Below the pieces are notes generated by a model. It searched no databases. It saw only the letters and a program-made list of their open reading frames with translations, and had not been told where the DNA came from. Both the position numbers and the translations under genes were made by a program. DNA of 64,000 bases from NCBI GenBank assembly GCA_020634855.1, contig JACKAU010000003.1, positions 434,001 through 498,000 on the forward strand, read 5' to 3'. Positions within the stretch are counted from its first letter, which is position 1, and every line of letters starts with the position of its first letter. Origin of the DNA: Anaerolineales bacterium. GTDB lineage: Bacteria > Chloroflexota > Anaerolineae > 4572-78 > J111. Of the stretch, positions 1 through 8,892 are shown one piece after another.

Positions 1-93
1 CTTGGTCGCGTACAAAGCTACTTCATTCACTTCGCGCGGATTGGGCAAGCCCAACAAAATATCCGAATCCTGCGCCAAATCGGTCGTTCTTAG
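1..93 (+). CDS. Possible C-terminal tail of an upstream gene (partial)
   Basis: An open frame runs from base 1 to a TAG at 91-93, giving 30 residues with no recognisable motif. It has the same orientation as the following genes and would end 23 bases before the next start. The opposite strand is also open across this stretch, so coding on + is only a guess based on the all-plus layout of the locus. Confidence 0.25.
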   Translation, partial: LGRVQSYFIHFARIGQAQQNIRILRQIGRS

Positions 94-116
94 AAGATGG
101 TCATCAAGGTCACACA

Positions 117-962
117 ATGCGCTTAGCCTCAAGACTACATCACTTCCTTGATAATCCCCGACGTAGTGTAAGCAACGTCCGTTATCGCTGGCGGGAACAT
201 TGGCGTCGTCAGACAACGCAGGTCAATCCGCAGCCTATTCTCATCTTTGGCAACCAAAAATCAGGCACCTCAGCCATTACTACTCTACTGGGTGAAGCCA
301 CCGGATTGTCATATACCATAGATATCTTTTGTCTGTACGCTAATTTGGAAGAACAAATTTTGGCCGGTCAAAATTCATTTGACGAACTTTTGCATAAAGG
401 ACGCTACTATTTTTCCAAAGATATTATTAAGGACCCAGGGCTTACATTTTTCTACTCTGAACTACGAACGCGATTTCCTCAAGCTAAACGGGTTTTCATT
501 CTCCGTGATCCACGCCAAAATATTCGTAGTATTCTCAACCGGTTGGGCTTACCTGGACATTTGCAAGACTTATCCGCTGAAGATTGGCACAGGGTTAGAC
601 GTGATACGCCTAGCTGGCTGCCGGTTTTGGACGGGCGGTTGGCCGGGCATCACGGTCGAACCCACATTGAAACGCTGGCTTTGCGTTGCAAAAAAGCCTT
701 TCAAATCTACTTGCAGCATCAAGCTGAAGTGACTCCAATTTACTATGAAACATTCAAGGCAAACAAGATCGGCACGATTCAGACCTTAGCCCGCCTGTTG
801 GGCCTGTCAGTAGTACATGACATTAGCTACCTTCAGGATGTGCAGTTTCAACCCAAAGGCAACGCCTCAGTGTCGCTTGAAGCTTTTTTTGGACCCGACA
901 ACTTTAATCTCATTGAAACCATCTGTGGGGAAACAATGACAGCCGTGGGATACCGGCTCTAA
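117..962 (+). CDS. Sulfotransferase family protein
   Basis: A 281-residue protein. The PAPS 5'-phosphosulfate-binding loop is seen as ILIFGNQKSGTSAI near residues 42-55, and the 3'-phosphate-binding segment as RVFILRDPRQNIRSI near 125-139. This is the usual two-motif layout of the cytosolic sulfotransferase fold, which transfers sulfate from PAPS to a hydroxyl. The acceptor is unknown; since the gene is followed 15 bases later by a GT4 glycosyltransferase, a polysaccharide or its lipid-linked precursor is likely. The ATG at 117 has a weak AAGG upstream. The family call is firm; the substrate is inference. Confidence 0.8.
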   Translation: MRLASRLHHFLDNPRRSVSNVRYRWREHWRRQTTQVNPQPILIFGNQKSGTSAITTLLGEATGLSYTIDIFCLYANLEEQILAGQNSFDELLHKGRYYFSKDIIKDPGLTFFYSELRTRFPQAKRVFILRDPRQNIRSILNRLGLPGHLQDLSAEDWHRVRRDTPSWLPVLDGRLAGHHGRTHIETLALRCKKAFQIYLQHQAEVTPIYYETFKANKIGTIQTLARLLGLSVVHDISYLQDVQFQPKGNASVSLEAFFGPDNFNLIETICGETMTAVGYRL

Positions 963-977
963 ACCTCCTTTTTAAAA

Positions 978-2156
978 ATGAAAATTGCCTACATCACCAG
1001 CGACTTCGGTGCGGTCTCAGAGACGTTCATTACCGACCTGGCTTTAGGTCTGGCGCAAGCCGGTCACCAAGTTACCGTTTTCTGTAACCAAGCCGTAGTC
1101 TCCGATGTTCCATCGATTACCATAGAACAAACTAACTTCTTAATTCTCAATTCCACTGCCGACCGGCTGGGCTATCGGGTTGATCAATGGCTAGGCGAGC
1201 CTGGCCAGACCCGGATTTACGCTCGCCACTTGGCTCAAGCACAGCGGCAGTTGTACCCAATGTTAAGCGATTACGGGCCCCAAGTAGCCTACATCGACTA
1301 TGGTTCGGTCGCGGCTCTAGCCCGTCAAACGCTCTGCGAACTAAATATCCCTTTTGTGGTTCACTTCCACGGGGCCGACATCACCAGCGCCGTCAACCAC
1401 CCGGCCTATCGGACAGAACTTCAAGCTGTCTTTCGTGATGCAACAACCTTGATTGTCGCCTCTCACCACATCCGGCGTTTGCTAATACTTGAAGGGGCAC
1501 CACCGGAAAAAGTTCACGTTGTACGGTACGGACTTAATCTGGAAGGCTTAACGCCGCTATCCTGGTCAGAACGGCGCACTGAACCACCCGCCATTGTCTT
1601 CTTAGGTCGCTTTACCCCTAAAAAGAACCCGGTGGCTCTGGTACAAGCCTTTGCCTTGGTCAAACAACAAGTGCCGCAAGCACGATTTTCGATGATTGGT
1701 GACGGCTCGGAAATGGCTCGCGTGCGGCAGCGGATCGAACGTTTAAAGTTGGGCCAGACGGTCAAATTATACGGGACGCTGCCGCGTGACCAAGCCTTGC
1801 CTATTGTCAACCGGCACTGGGTCTATGCCCAACACAGCATCACTGCCCCCAATGGTGATCAGGAGGGCTTTGGTATCTCGCTAACCGAAGCGGCGGCTCT
1901 GGCCTTACCGGTGGTCTCAACCCTCCACAACGGCATTCCTGAGCAAGTAATTGATGGCCAGACCGGTTTTTTAGTCCGCGAGTTTGATTTTGAATGTATG
2001 GCAGAACGAATGATCGCACTGCTTCAAAGACCTGAGTTGGCCGAACAGGTAGGGCAAGCCGGCCGTAAAAACGTTTTGAAACTGTGTCAACAAGAACAAC
2101 GAATAAAAGATATCGAACAAGCGCTTAATACCTGCTGCGCACACTTACAAGTGTAG
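978..2156 (+). CDS. Glycosyltransferase family 4
   Basis: 392 residues, a normal GT-B/GT4 length. The N-terminus has YITSDFGAVSETFI, the 'SETF' signature found in WcaL/AmsK-like colanic-acid-type transferases. The C-terminal Rossmann domain has FLGRFTPKKNP (about 210-220) and an E-x7-E nucleotide-sugar site in EGFGISLTEA (about 295-304). It is predicted to be a retaining, cytoplasmic enzyme adding a sugar to a lipid-linked intermediate. It lies 15 bases after the sulfotransferase gene and 2 bases before the next gene, so it is probably in one operon. Donor sugar is not predictable. Confidence 0.88.
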   Translation: MKIAYITSDFGAVSETFITDLALGLAQAGHQVTVFCNQAVVSDVPSITIEQTNFLILNSTADRLGYRVDQWLGEPGQTRIYARHLAQAQRQLYPMLSDYGPQVAYIDYGSVAALARQTLCELNIPFVVHFHGADITSAVNHPAYRTELQAVFRDATTLIVASHHIRRLLILEGAPPEKVHVVRYGLNLEGLTPLSWSERRTEPPAIVFLGRFTPKKNPVALVQAFALVKQQVPQARFSMIGDGSEMARVRQRIERLKLGQTVKLYGTLPRDQALPIVNRHWVYAQHSITAPNGDQEGFGISLTEAAALALPVVSTLHNGIPEQVIDGQTGFLVREFDFECMAERMIALLQRPELAEQVGQAGRKNVLKLCQQEQRIKDIEQALNTCCAHLQV

Positions 2157-2158
2157 AC

Positions 2159-3139
2159 ATGATGAAAAAAAGTAATACTTCGGTTAACCCGACTGGCTCT
2201 AAATCTTTCAAACGTGGGGTGCTAACCATTGCCCACTCGAAAGAAAAATATGTCCGCCAGGCGATAAATTTGGCGCGCTCAATTCGGTTACATAGTCCTC
2301 AGATGCCCTTGGCAGTCGCTACAAATTTGTCAGCCAGCGCACTTGAGGATTATTTTGACGAGGTTGTTTACTGGAATTTTTCTAACTTAACAGGTCTTGT
2401 TGCTAAACTTGATGCCTATGATATGAGTCCCTTTGAAACAACCCTGTTTATCGATGCTGACTCTCTTGTTGTAAAGCCTTTAGAGGACATATTTGAATAT
2501 TTCAACGATTATGACTTTGCTGTTTACGGTATAAACAAAGTCCATCCCCGATGGTTTTTAGACCTCGACAAAATCAAAGAGATAATCCCTTCCAACACCT
2601 ATCCGGGCTTTAATGGCGGCATCTATTATTTCAAAAAAACTGATCAAGCTAGAGGGATTTTTCAGTCAGCCAAAAGCTATCTTCCTGCATACGATAATCT
2701 AATGCTTAAACGCTTTGGATCGCAACCCAATGAAGAGCCACTTATCAGTCTGGCAATGGCCCAATCTGGACTCCAAGCAACTGATAATGGTTATGTTGAT
2801 ATTATGTTTGCTCCGGCTGGGCGGAAGGGCAAGTTGCAAATTGACGTTCTGGCCGGCATATGTTCCTTCAGAAAAAATGATCGCGTTGTTCACCCTTACA
2901 TCATGCATTTTGCCTCTGACGATATGTGTTACGAATATCTTAGGGAAGAGCGAAGATTGCAGGTTTATGCATCGGGTCAAGCAATATCGCAGTGGAAAGA
3001 ATCCTGGATTTGTAGCCAGATCTGGCTGAAATGGTTATTTATTCGATTCATTCCGCTTTATTCGACGTTTACAAAAAACAAGCTAAAAAGCTTATTTCAA
3101 AGAGAATCAAGATATCTATCGGGAGGTCAAGCTTTATGA
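2159..3139 (+). CDS. GT8-like nucleotide-sugar transferase
   Basis: 326 residues with a GT-A-type core. LFIDADSLVV gives a DxD metal-binding motif (D99, D101), and a second conserved patch, FNGGIYYFKK, follows near residue 150, as in GT8/glycogenin-like enzymes. The ATG at 2159 is two bases after the preceding stop; a second ATG follows directly and either could be used. The 3' end overlaps the next gene by an ATGA. No membrane segment is seen. The call rests on DxD and fold-like spacing; donor and acceptor are unknown. A more distant nucleotide-diphospho-sugar transferase family is possible. Confidence 0.65.
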   Translation: MMKKSNTSVNPTGSKSFKRGVLTIAHSKEKYVRQAINLARSIRLHSPQMPLAVATNLSASALEDYFDEVVYWNFSNLTGLVAKLDAYDMSPFETTLFIDADSLVVKPLEDIFEYFNDYDFAVYGINKVHPRWFLDLDKIKEIIPSNTYPGFNGGIYYFKKTDQARGIFQSAKSYLPAYDNLMLKRFGSQPNEEPLISLAMAQSGLQATDNGYVDIMFAPAGRKGKLQIDVLAGICSFRKNDRVVHPYIMHFASDDMCYEYLREERRLQVYASGQAISQWKESWICSQIWLKWLFIRFIPLYSTFTKNKLKSLFQRESRYLSGGQAL

Positions 3140-3714
3140 AGATATTTTGTATTGGACTGTCTAAAACCGGGACATCAAGTCTGAATGATGCTCTAGAAAT
3201 TCTTGGTTATAGGGCCGTTCATTTTCCATTCATGTCATATCGAAAAGGTCGCCTTGTCTTAAACCCAACTCACGTGGCCGAAAATGATGCGTTTAGTGAT
3301 ACACCGGTTGCTAACTGCTTTGAATATCTTGATCGCACCTATCCGAATTCAAAATTTATCTATACTGTGCGAGATAAACAGTCGTGGCTTCGCTCGTGCG
3401 AAAAGCACTATCGGCTTAAGCCTCAAAAACTAGCGCTAATCTACCAGCACTTCAAGTGGGTACACCTTCAGTTAAGTCTCTATCGAACGCTAAATTTTGA
3501 GCCACGGCAGTTTAGCCGAGCGTACGAGCGCCATGATGCTAAAATCCGCGAACATTTTGGTAACAGTAACAGATTGTTAGTTCTAAACATTATTGATGGG
3601 CAAGGATGGGATAAACTCTGCCCCTTTTTAGGCAAGGCAATCCTGGAAAAACCGTTTCCCCGATCAAATGTTACAGCCGCAAAACTCAATCGTTTACAGC
3701 AGATCCCTACATAA
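3136..3714 (+). CDS. Sulfotransferase-like P-loop protein
   Basis: 192 residues from the ATG at 3136, chosen because GGGAGG lies about 10 bases upstream (3120-3125) and the ATG overlaps the stop of the previous gene (ATGA, translational coupling). The frame is open further upstream, but that part lies inside the previous gene. The protein opens with FCIGLSKTGTSSLNDAL, a PAPS-loop-like KTGTSS, and has FIYTVRDKQSWLRSC as the 3'-phosphate segment. It resembles the short sulfotransferase-domain proteins common in bacterial polysaccharide loci. Acceptor unknown. Confidence 0.7.
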   Translation: MKIFCIGLSKTGTSSLNDALEILGYRAVHFPFMSYRKGRLVLNPTHVAENDAFSDTPVANCFEYLDRTYPNSKFIYTVRDKQSWLRSCEKHYRLKPQKLALIYQHFKWVHLQLSLYRTLNFEPRQFSRAYERHDAKIREHFGNSNRLLVLNIIDGQGWDKLCPFLGKAILEKPFPRSNVTAAKLNRLQQIPT

Positions 3715-3724
3715 GGATATTAGG

Positions 3725-4522
3725 ATGCTGGAAAAGAGTCTATTTAATAGCGGATACCTCTACGCTGCCTTTGGTAAGCAATATATAGATGAAGCGACTA
3801 TCTCAGCAAAAAGCCTAAAATCTATTGACCCCCATGCACACATCACAATTGTCTCAGATGTACCTGTTCAAGACCCTGTTTTTGATCATTGGATCGAATA
3901 TAATTTGACCGGAGGGGAGCATTGGAAACTTGGTCTTATGGGAAAAATAGAGGGCTTAATTCGGACACCCTATGAGCAGACCGTCTTCTTGGATACGGAC
4001 ACCTATGTCGTGTCACCTGTGTCTGAATTATTTAAGCTACTAGCGTTTTTTGATTTCTGTTTAGCGATGGCGCCGGCCGATCTATCTCCGGCAATCATTA
4101 ACGGCAGCCCTCTTGAAGGCTTGAGTTGCTACAATACCGGCGTAATTGCGTTCAGAAAAAATTTACGGACGATGCAATTTCTATCTGACTGGGAAGAAGA
4201 TTATTCCAGTAAACTTGAAGAATACAGTGGTGATCAACCCTCTTTTATGCGTATTCTTACAAAGTCAGACATTAAAGTCCATGTTCTTCAACAGCACTAC
4301 AATGCTCGAACCAATTTAGCCATTGCTCTCCCGGGTGCTCCGGTAAAAATACTCCACGGTCGCCATCGTAATTTTGTGCAAATAGCAGAACGAATTAATC
4401 GTTCAACCAAAAATCGGCACTGGTGTCCTATTATACAAGATCTAATTTCGATTGGGCCGAGTTTCACATCACTAAAACTGGGTATGCAATGTCTTAAACG
4501 TGTTGTTCGTGGACCTCAATAA
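3725..4522 (+). CDS. GT8-like nucleotide-sugar transferase
   Basis: 265 residues from the ATG at 3725, which has AAGGAT about 9 bases upstream; the longer frame from 3668 would overlap the previous gene by 47 bases and is less likely. FLDTDTYVV supplies the DxD motif (D90, D92), and a CYNTGVIAFRK patch follows, the GT8-type acceptor loop. The region around residue 190 has GDQPSF, matching the 'D-Q-x-x-F' pattern of the family. It is related in layout to the gene at 2159, with a sulfotransferase-like gene between them, so this may be an old local duplication. Substrate unknown. Confidence 0.68.
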   Translation: MLEKSLFNSGYLYAAFGKQYIDEATISAKSLKSIDPHAHITIVSDVPVQDPVFDHWIEYNLTGGEHWKLGLMGKIEGLIRTPYEQTVFLDTDTYVVSPVSELFKLLAFFDFCLAMAPADLSPAIINGSPLEGLSCYNTGVIAFRKNLRTMQFLSDWEEDYSSKLEEYSGDQPSFMRILTKSDIKVHVLQQHYNARTNLAIALPGAPVKILHGRHRNFVQIAERINRSTKNRHWCPIIQDLISIGPSFTSLKLGMQCLKRVVRGPQ

Positions 4523-4539
4523 GCAAAAAATTTGATCCA

Positions 4540-5499
4540 ATGTTACTTAAACCGTTGATCTCGATTATCATTCCTTGCCATAATAGTCAATCCTACATCG
4601 AGCAATCCATTACAAGTAGCTTCAATCAAACTTACCCAACCACTGAAATCATCGTCATCGACGACGGCTCTACTGATAACAGTTTGGACATCATTCGTTC
4701 ATTCAGTGAACGCATCCGTTGGGAAAGCAGCCTTAATCGCGGCGCACCGGCGGCTCGAAATCGGGGTTTGGAATTAGCCAAGGGTAAGTTTATTAAATTT
4801 CTGGACGCCGATGATGTACTGCTGCCTGATTGTGTGGAGCGTCAGGTAGCTCAAGCCCTTGCACTATCTGAAGAAAGCAAAGCCATCATTTATGGGGATG
4901 CATTGTGGATTGACAGTCAGGGTCAATCGCTACCGGGTTACGCCCACCGTCCGCGGCGGGCTGGCGAAGACCCAATTGCCCATATTTTGGCCAATAGCCC
5001 GCTCACCACCTGCCCTCTGCACCGGCGCGACTATCTGCTTGATATTGGCGGCTTTGACCCATCTATTCCCAAAGGGCAAGAACATGATCTGCATCTCCGG
5101 CTAGCGTTAGCCGGCATAGAGTTTGTCTATCGACCCGGCCCGGTTTACCACTATCGGGAACACAGCGACCCGCAGCGAATTAGTAACCATCAACTAAGCC
5201 GGAAAAATCCGCTGGTCCACTTTGATATCCTGCAAAAACAGCGCCATTTGATTGAAGCGAAAAACGGCGACACGCCCACGGTGCGGCGAGTGCTGGCCCA
5301 ACGCTTCTGGGCTTATGGGCGTGGTATCTTACGGGAAGGGTATGTCAAGGAGGCCGAACAGTACTTTAGCGGGGCCCGAGCCTTGGACGCCAAACACTGT
5401 ATTACCGGCAACACACCTTATCCCCTTCTAGCCAGACTCTTTGGCCCGCAATGGGCCGAAAGCTGCTTGGGTGGGGTACGCCGGTTATTGAGAGCCTAA
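4540..5499 (+). CDS. Glycosyltransferase family 2
   Basis: 319 residues. Classic GT2 (GT-A fold) N-terminus: ISIIIPCHNSQSYIEQSI, then VIDDGSTDNS near residue 40-50, then FLDADDVLLPD with the DxD-type metal site at D89-D92. The C-terminal third is helical and not diagnostic. It is likely an inverting, cytoplasmic transferase acting on a lipid-linked oligosaccharide. The gene starts 17 bases after the previous stop and ends an unbroken run of six genes; a palindromic repeat follows. Confidence 0.88.
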   Translation: MLLKPLISIIIPCHNSQSYIEQSITSSFNQTYPTTEIIVIDDGSTDNSLDIIRSFSERIRWESSLNRGAPAARNRGLELAKGKFIKFLDADDVLLPDCVERQVAQALALSEESKAIIYGDALWIDSQGQSLPGYAHRPRRAGEDPIAHILANSPLTTCPLHRRDYLLDIGGFDPSIPKGQEHDLHLRLALAGIEFVYRPGPVYHYREHSDPQRISNHQLSRKNPLVHFDILQKQRHLIEAKNGDTPTVRRVLAQRFWAYGRGILREGYVKEAEQYFSGARALDAKHCITGNTPYPLLARLFGPQWAESCLGGVRRLLRA

Positions 5500-5527
5500 A
5501 GATCTCTGTAAGTTTCACAAGGTTATA

Positions 5528-5596
5528 AACCACGGATGACACGGATTACACTGATTTTTATCTTTTTAATCCGTGTCATCTGTGTCATCCGTGGTT
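5528..5596. repeat. Dispersed palindromic repeat, core copy A
   Basis: A 69-bp imperfect inverted repeat that begins AACCACGGATGACACGG and ends GTGTCATCCGTGGTT, with an AT-rich centre. Related cores occur at 8714-8783, 10028-10095, 11744-11812 and 16191-16257. This copy has no flanking MITE terminal repeats. It fills most of the gap between two glycosyltransferase genes and could fold into a long hairpin in RNA from either strand. Confidence 0.85.
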
Positions 5597-5625
5597 AGAC
5601 CATTCAAACAAACTAAGGGTCACGT

Positions 5626-6597
5626 ATGCCAACACCTAATTCGATAGGCGTTTACTTCTCGGCCAACGATGTCGTTTATGATTGGGCCATCGCCTTTCTC
5701 AACAGTTTCAGAACCTTTAACCCCGGCTTACGCTTGATCCTGATCCCTTTCAACGACCAGTGCGAGCGACTGCTGGCTTTACAAGACACCTACCAATTTG
5801 AGATCTATCAAGACCCCACCTTTGCCCGGCTGGAAGCTATCGGCCACGCCTTCGAATTAGGGCACACGCCCACCGGTCCCTATTGGTTCCGGCGCTATGC
5901 CGCTTTTTGGGGGCCATTGGCGCAGTTTATGTATCTTGATGCCCGACAGGTAGTATTGGCCGATCTCAAGCCGATTATTTCAGCATTGGACGATTACGAC
6001 TTTGACTTCTTACATTACGACTGCGCCCTCAACCAGGTCTATGAACCGGGACCGTTCCGGCAGAATCTACTGCGACAAGGCCTGGGGCGCGGCTTTAATT
6101 CCGGTCGCTGGATTTCACGCCGGGATCTATTTTCAATGGATGAGTTTGAGCAGTTGGCGACTGATGCGCTCAAGATCCGCAACCAACTCAACCCCCGTAA
6201 TACCGACCAGGCCTTTATCAACTACTGCTGCGATATGAAACCGGTGCGCTATAGTCATTTTGCCGAACTCTTGGGCGGCATTTGTCAAAACGGATGGGCA
6301 CATCAACCAGGTACCATCTATAAAGTCAATAATGGTTATTATATTTGGGATTACGGGGGGTTAGACCACAAAAAACAACTTCCTTTGTTACATTGGGCAG
6401 GCTATCAGCGGAAACCCAATATGCCTCACAGCAAACTATTTTATTATTTTTTGTTAAAGGGGCAGCCCTTGCTCAGATCCGCAACAGCTCAATTCACTTA
6501 CCGCCTGAGTTCTCTAACGAGTATGCCCTTTATATCAATACGACAGAATCGTATTATTAATAGCATTTACCACCAGACTTTAACAAGTAAACAGTGA
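5626..6597 (+). CDS. GT-A-like glycosyltransferase of the Npun_R2821/R2823-like type (tentative)
   Basis: 323 residues. It opens with GVYFSANDVVYDWAIAFLNS, like cyanobacterial Npun_R2821/R2823-type proteins that are annotated near GT8. The position normally holding DxD reads MYLDARQVVL, so the second acidic residue is replaced by Arg. A later RNTDQAFINYCCD segment resembles the D-Q-x-x-F region of GT8 enzymes. The gene overlaps the frame of the next sulfotransferase at its 3' end. A retaining transferase role is plausible but metal binding may be altered; function is unproven. Confidence 0.5.
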   Translation: MPTPNSIGVYFSANDVVYDWAIAFLNSFRTFNPGLRLILIPFNDQCERLLALQDTYQFEIYQDPTFARLEAIGHAFELGHTPTGPYWFRRYAAFWGPLAQFMYLDARQVVLADLKPIISALDDYDFDFLHYDCALNQVYEPGPFRQNLLRQGLGRGFNSGRWISRRDLFSMDEFEQLATDALKIRNQLNPRNTDQAFINYCCDMKPVRYSHFAELLGGICQNGWAHQPGTIYKVNNGYYIWDYGGLDHKKQLPLLHWAGYQRKPNMPHSKLFYYFLLKGQPLLRSATAQFTYRLSSLTSMPFISIRQNRIINSIYHQTLTSKQ

Positions 6598-6605
6598 TTT
6601 TACTC

Positions 6606-7472
6606 ATGAGTACAATTGGTAAACCCGATCTCAATTACATCGTCATAGGATCACCAAAATGTGGTACAACGAGCTTTTGTACACTTTTAGGTCAACATCC
6701 TGATGTATTCATCACCACACCTAAAGAGCCTCGTTTTTTTAGTGAAGCCATTTTTTTAAAGGAACGCGACTGGTCTTGGTATGCCAGTCTTTTTGAAAGC
6801 GTAAATGGTGAACAAGCGGTTGGCGAAGGCACAGTCAATTACACCTGTTCCCATTATAGACAATTGGCCGATCCCCAGGTGATTTTTGAGGCTTATCCCG
6901 ACGTCAAGCTCATTTATATGGTAAGAAACCCGATTGAGCGAACAGAGTCTCACTGGCTGCATAGTGCAATTATGGGTTGGCCGTCCGATGTACCCGACTT
7001 TGATAACGCCGTACGAAATTATGGAATGTTTCTCAATACATCCCGTTACTGGAGTCACATCAATCGTTACCGGGCATTCTTTGCCGATGCTCAAATACAT
7101 GTCATCTTTTTCGAAGATTTTGTACGTGACCCTAAGCACATTATGCGACAAGCTTTTGAGTTTATTAGGGTTGACCCAAACTTTGAGGTCATTGAGCCAA
7201 ACAAACCCCGCAACGCTTCGAAACAGCCCTATATTGATAGCGGTTTAATGCGATTTGTTCGTCAACATCGGGTATTACAGAATCTAAAGAAATCCTGTCC
7301 CGTTCGTTTCAAAACCATTCTTACCCCTATCTTCAAAAACAAAAATCTGGGCCATCCCCAATGGAATCCTGTTACACTAAAGTGGGCAATTAATGAGATA
7401 AAGTATGACGCTTTGGCTTTCCTCAACTTTTGTAACAAACCTGAGGATTACTGGATACTCGATAAAAACTAG
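6606..7472 (+). CDS. Sulfotransferase domain protein
   Basis: 288 residues from the ATG at 6606; a GTG at 6594 that overlaps the previous stop is an alternative and would allow translational coupling. The PAPS 5' loop is VIGSPKCGTTSFCTLLGQHP, followed by the typical KEPRFFSE, and the 3'-phosphate segment is LIYMVRNPIERTESHW. These are textbook motifs of the bacterial sulfotransferase family related to heparan N-deacetylase/sulfotransferase C-terminal domains. It likely sulfates the polysaccharide made by this locus. It is the third sulfotransferase-like gene in 7.4 kb. Confidence 0.85.
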   Translation: MSTIGKPDLNYIVIGSPKCGTTSFCTLLGQHPDVFITTPKEPRFFSEAIFLKERDWSWYASLFESVNGEQAVGEGTVNYTCSHYRQLADPQVIFEAYPDVKLIYMVRNPIERTESHWLHSAIMGWPSDVPDFDNAVRNYGMFLNTSRYWSHINRYRAFFADAQIHVIFFEDFVRDPKHIMRQAFEFIRVDPNFEVIEPNKPRNASKQPYIDSGLMRFVRQHRVLQNLKKSCPVRFKTILTPIFKNKNLGHPQWNPVTLKWAINEIKYDALAFLNFCNKPEDYWILDKN

Positions 7473-7486
7473 TAAAGCCTTTATCT

Positions 7487-8613
7487 ATGAACATCGTCTC
7501 ATATATTCATCCAATTCGCACCTATTTGCCCTGTACCGGCGCCGGGCGATTCATGAATAATACCGTACTGGGACTGGCCAGCCAGGATTCTATCAATCTG
7601 GAACTGCTCTTTGCCAGTCAGTGGTTGCAGGCTGATGGTCATCTACCATCTAACTGCCCCCTACGAACTCTGGCCAAGCGGAATTTTCCTATGCCGGAGA
7701 ACGCTACCGAGCGCACCTGGAAACTGCTTAGCCGCCCCAAGATGGATAGTTACATTCCGCGTGATACGGACTGGCTCTTTGCGCCGATGGAAACCTACAT
7801 TCCGGTGACCAAATGTTCGGTGGCTATCACCATCTTTGATATTCAAGCCTTTGAGCCGGATTTACCCTGGTCGCACACCTGGCGGCACCGTCTATTTCGG
7901 CTGAAGTGGGGGCAGTGGGTCCGCCGGGCGCTTAAGCAGTACCCGCTCGTCTTCACCATCTCTCATTTCTCCAAACGGCGCATGATCGAGCTGCTAGGGG
8001 CCGATCCCCGCAAAGTGGTGGTGGTGGGGGTGGGCGTTGAACCGGCTTATTTTGACGCGGCAGCGCTCGATCCGGCCCGGTTGACTCGGCCGGTTGAGCG
8101 GCCTTACACCCTGGTCATCGGCGGGCTGCGGCAGAAAAAAGGCGCGGACTACGTTCTGGCGGTGGCCGACGCCCTGCAAAAACAAAAAAGCCCGTTGCAA
8201 ATTGTGGTGGCCGGCGACTCCGAAGCCGGCTATATCCAGGCCGCGGCCGTTCATCCCAACATCACCTTACTGGGGCTGGTCGAAGATAATGATTTACCCC
8301 GGATCCTGCGGGAGCTTCGTCGCTGCTCTTTTTGTCTCACTACGAAGGGTTCGGTATTCCGGCCGTCGAGGCCATGGCCGCCGGCATCCCGGTCGTCGTC
8401 TCCAACCGGGCCTCTTTGCCCGAAATCGTGGGTGACGCCGGAATTATTGTTGAACCGGCCCACACCGCCGAGGTGGTTGATATTTTGATCAATGTAGAAA
8501 AAGACACAGCCTTGAGAGCCACCTATGGCCAACGCGGCCAGACCCACGCCCAACAATACACCTGGCCCCGCATCGTGGCCCGGTTAACCGCCGCCTTAGA
8601 GCAGTATGCTTAA
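7487..8613 (+). CDS. Glycosyltransferase family 4, single frameshift
   Basis: The N-terminal part (7487 to about 8310) reads as a GT4 enzyme with a TLVIGGLRQKKGADYVL donor-domain start. Near 8306-8312 the frame breaks inside the run ctgcgggagc; the next frame continues smoothly as GASSLLFLSHYEGFGIPAVE and ends at TAA 8611-8613. Restoring one base, most simply a G in the GGG run, gives about 375 residues with an intact E-x7-E (EGFGIPAVE) motif. Either a young pseudogene or a sequencing deletion. It starts 14 bases after the sulfotransferase gene, and the two probably form one transcript. Confidence 0.75.
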
Positions 8614-8639
8614 GGCGACCAGACCTGACCGATTGTCGA

Positions 8640-8783
8640 CCGATGCCACGGATGGCCCAGAATAAAGAACAAAATCCGTGTAATCGTTGAAATCCGGGGT
8701 TTCTGTAATTATCAACCACGGATTACACGGATTTCTCGGATTAAGATAAAAAACAATCCGTGTAATCGGTGTAATCCGTGGTT
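8640..8783. repeat. Dispersed palindromic repeat, copy B plus a degenerate half copy
   Basis: The intact core is 8714-8783, starting AACCACGGATTACACGG and ending GTGTAATCCGTGGTT. Upstream, 8640-8702 holds a degraded version with CCACGGAT on one side and ATCCGTGTAATCG on the other. No MITE ends are present. These repeats take up half of the 279-bp gap between two glycosyltransferase genes; the rest shows nothing recognisable. Confidence 0.8.
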
Positions 8784-8892
8784 AAGCCATCCCGACCTAC
8801 ATCAGCCCTAAAGCTGTTTAATTTTATGTTTCCAATTATCACACCCCCAACCGCCAAGAGCAATTATTATCTCGTAGCCTTGTAAACCCACT

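Noticed and set aside
1..116. Minus-strand open frame across the first 200 bases
   Set aside because: It stays open and looks protein-like (e.g. PNPREVNEVALYATK) but overlaps the sulfotransferase gene and has no start codon with a ribosome-binding site; its reality cannot be judged without sequence to the left.
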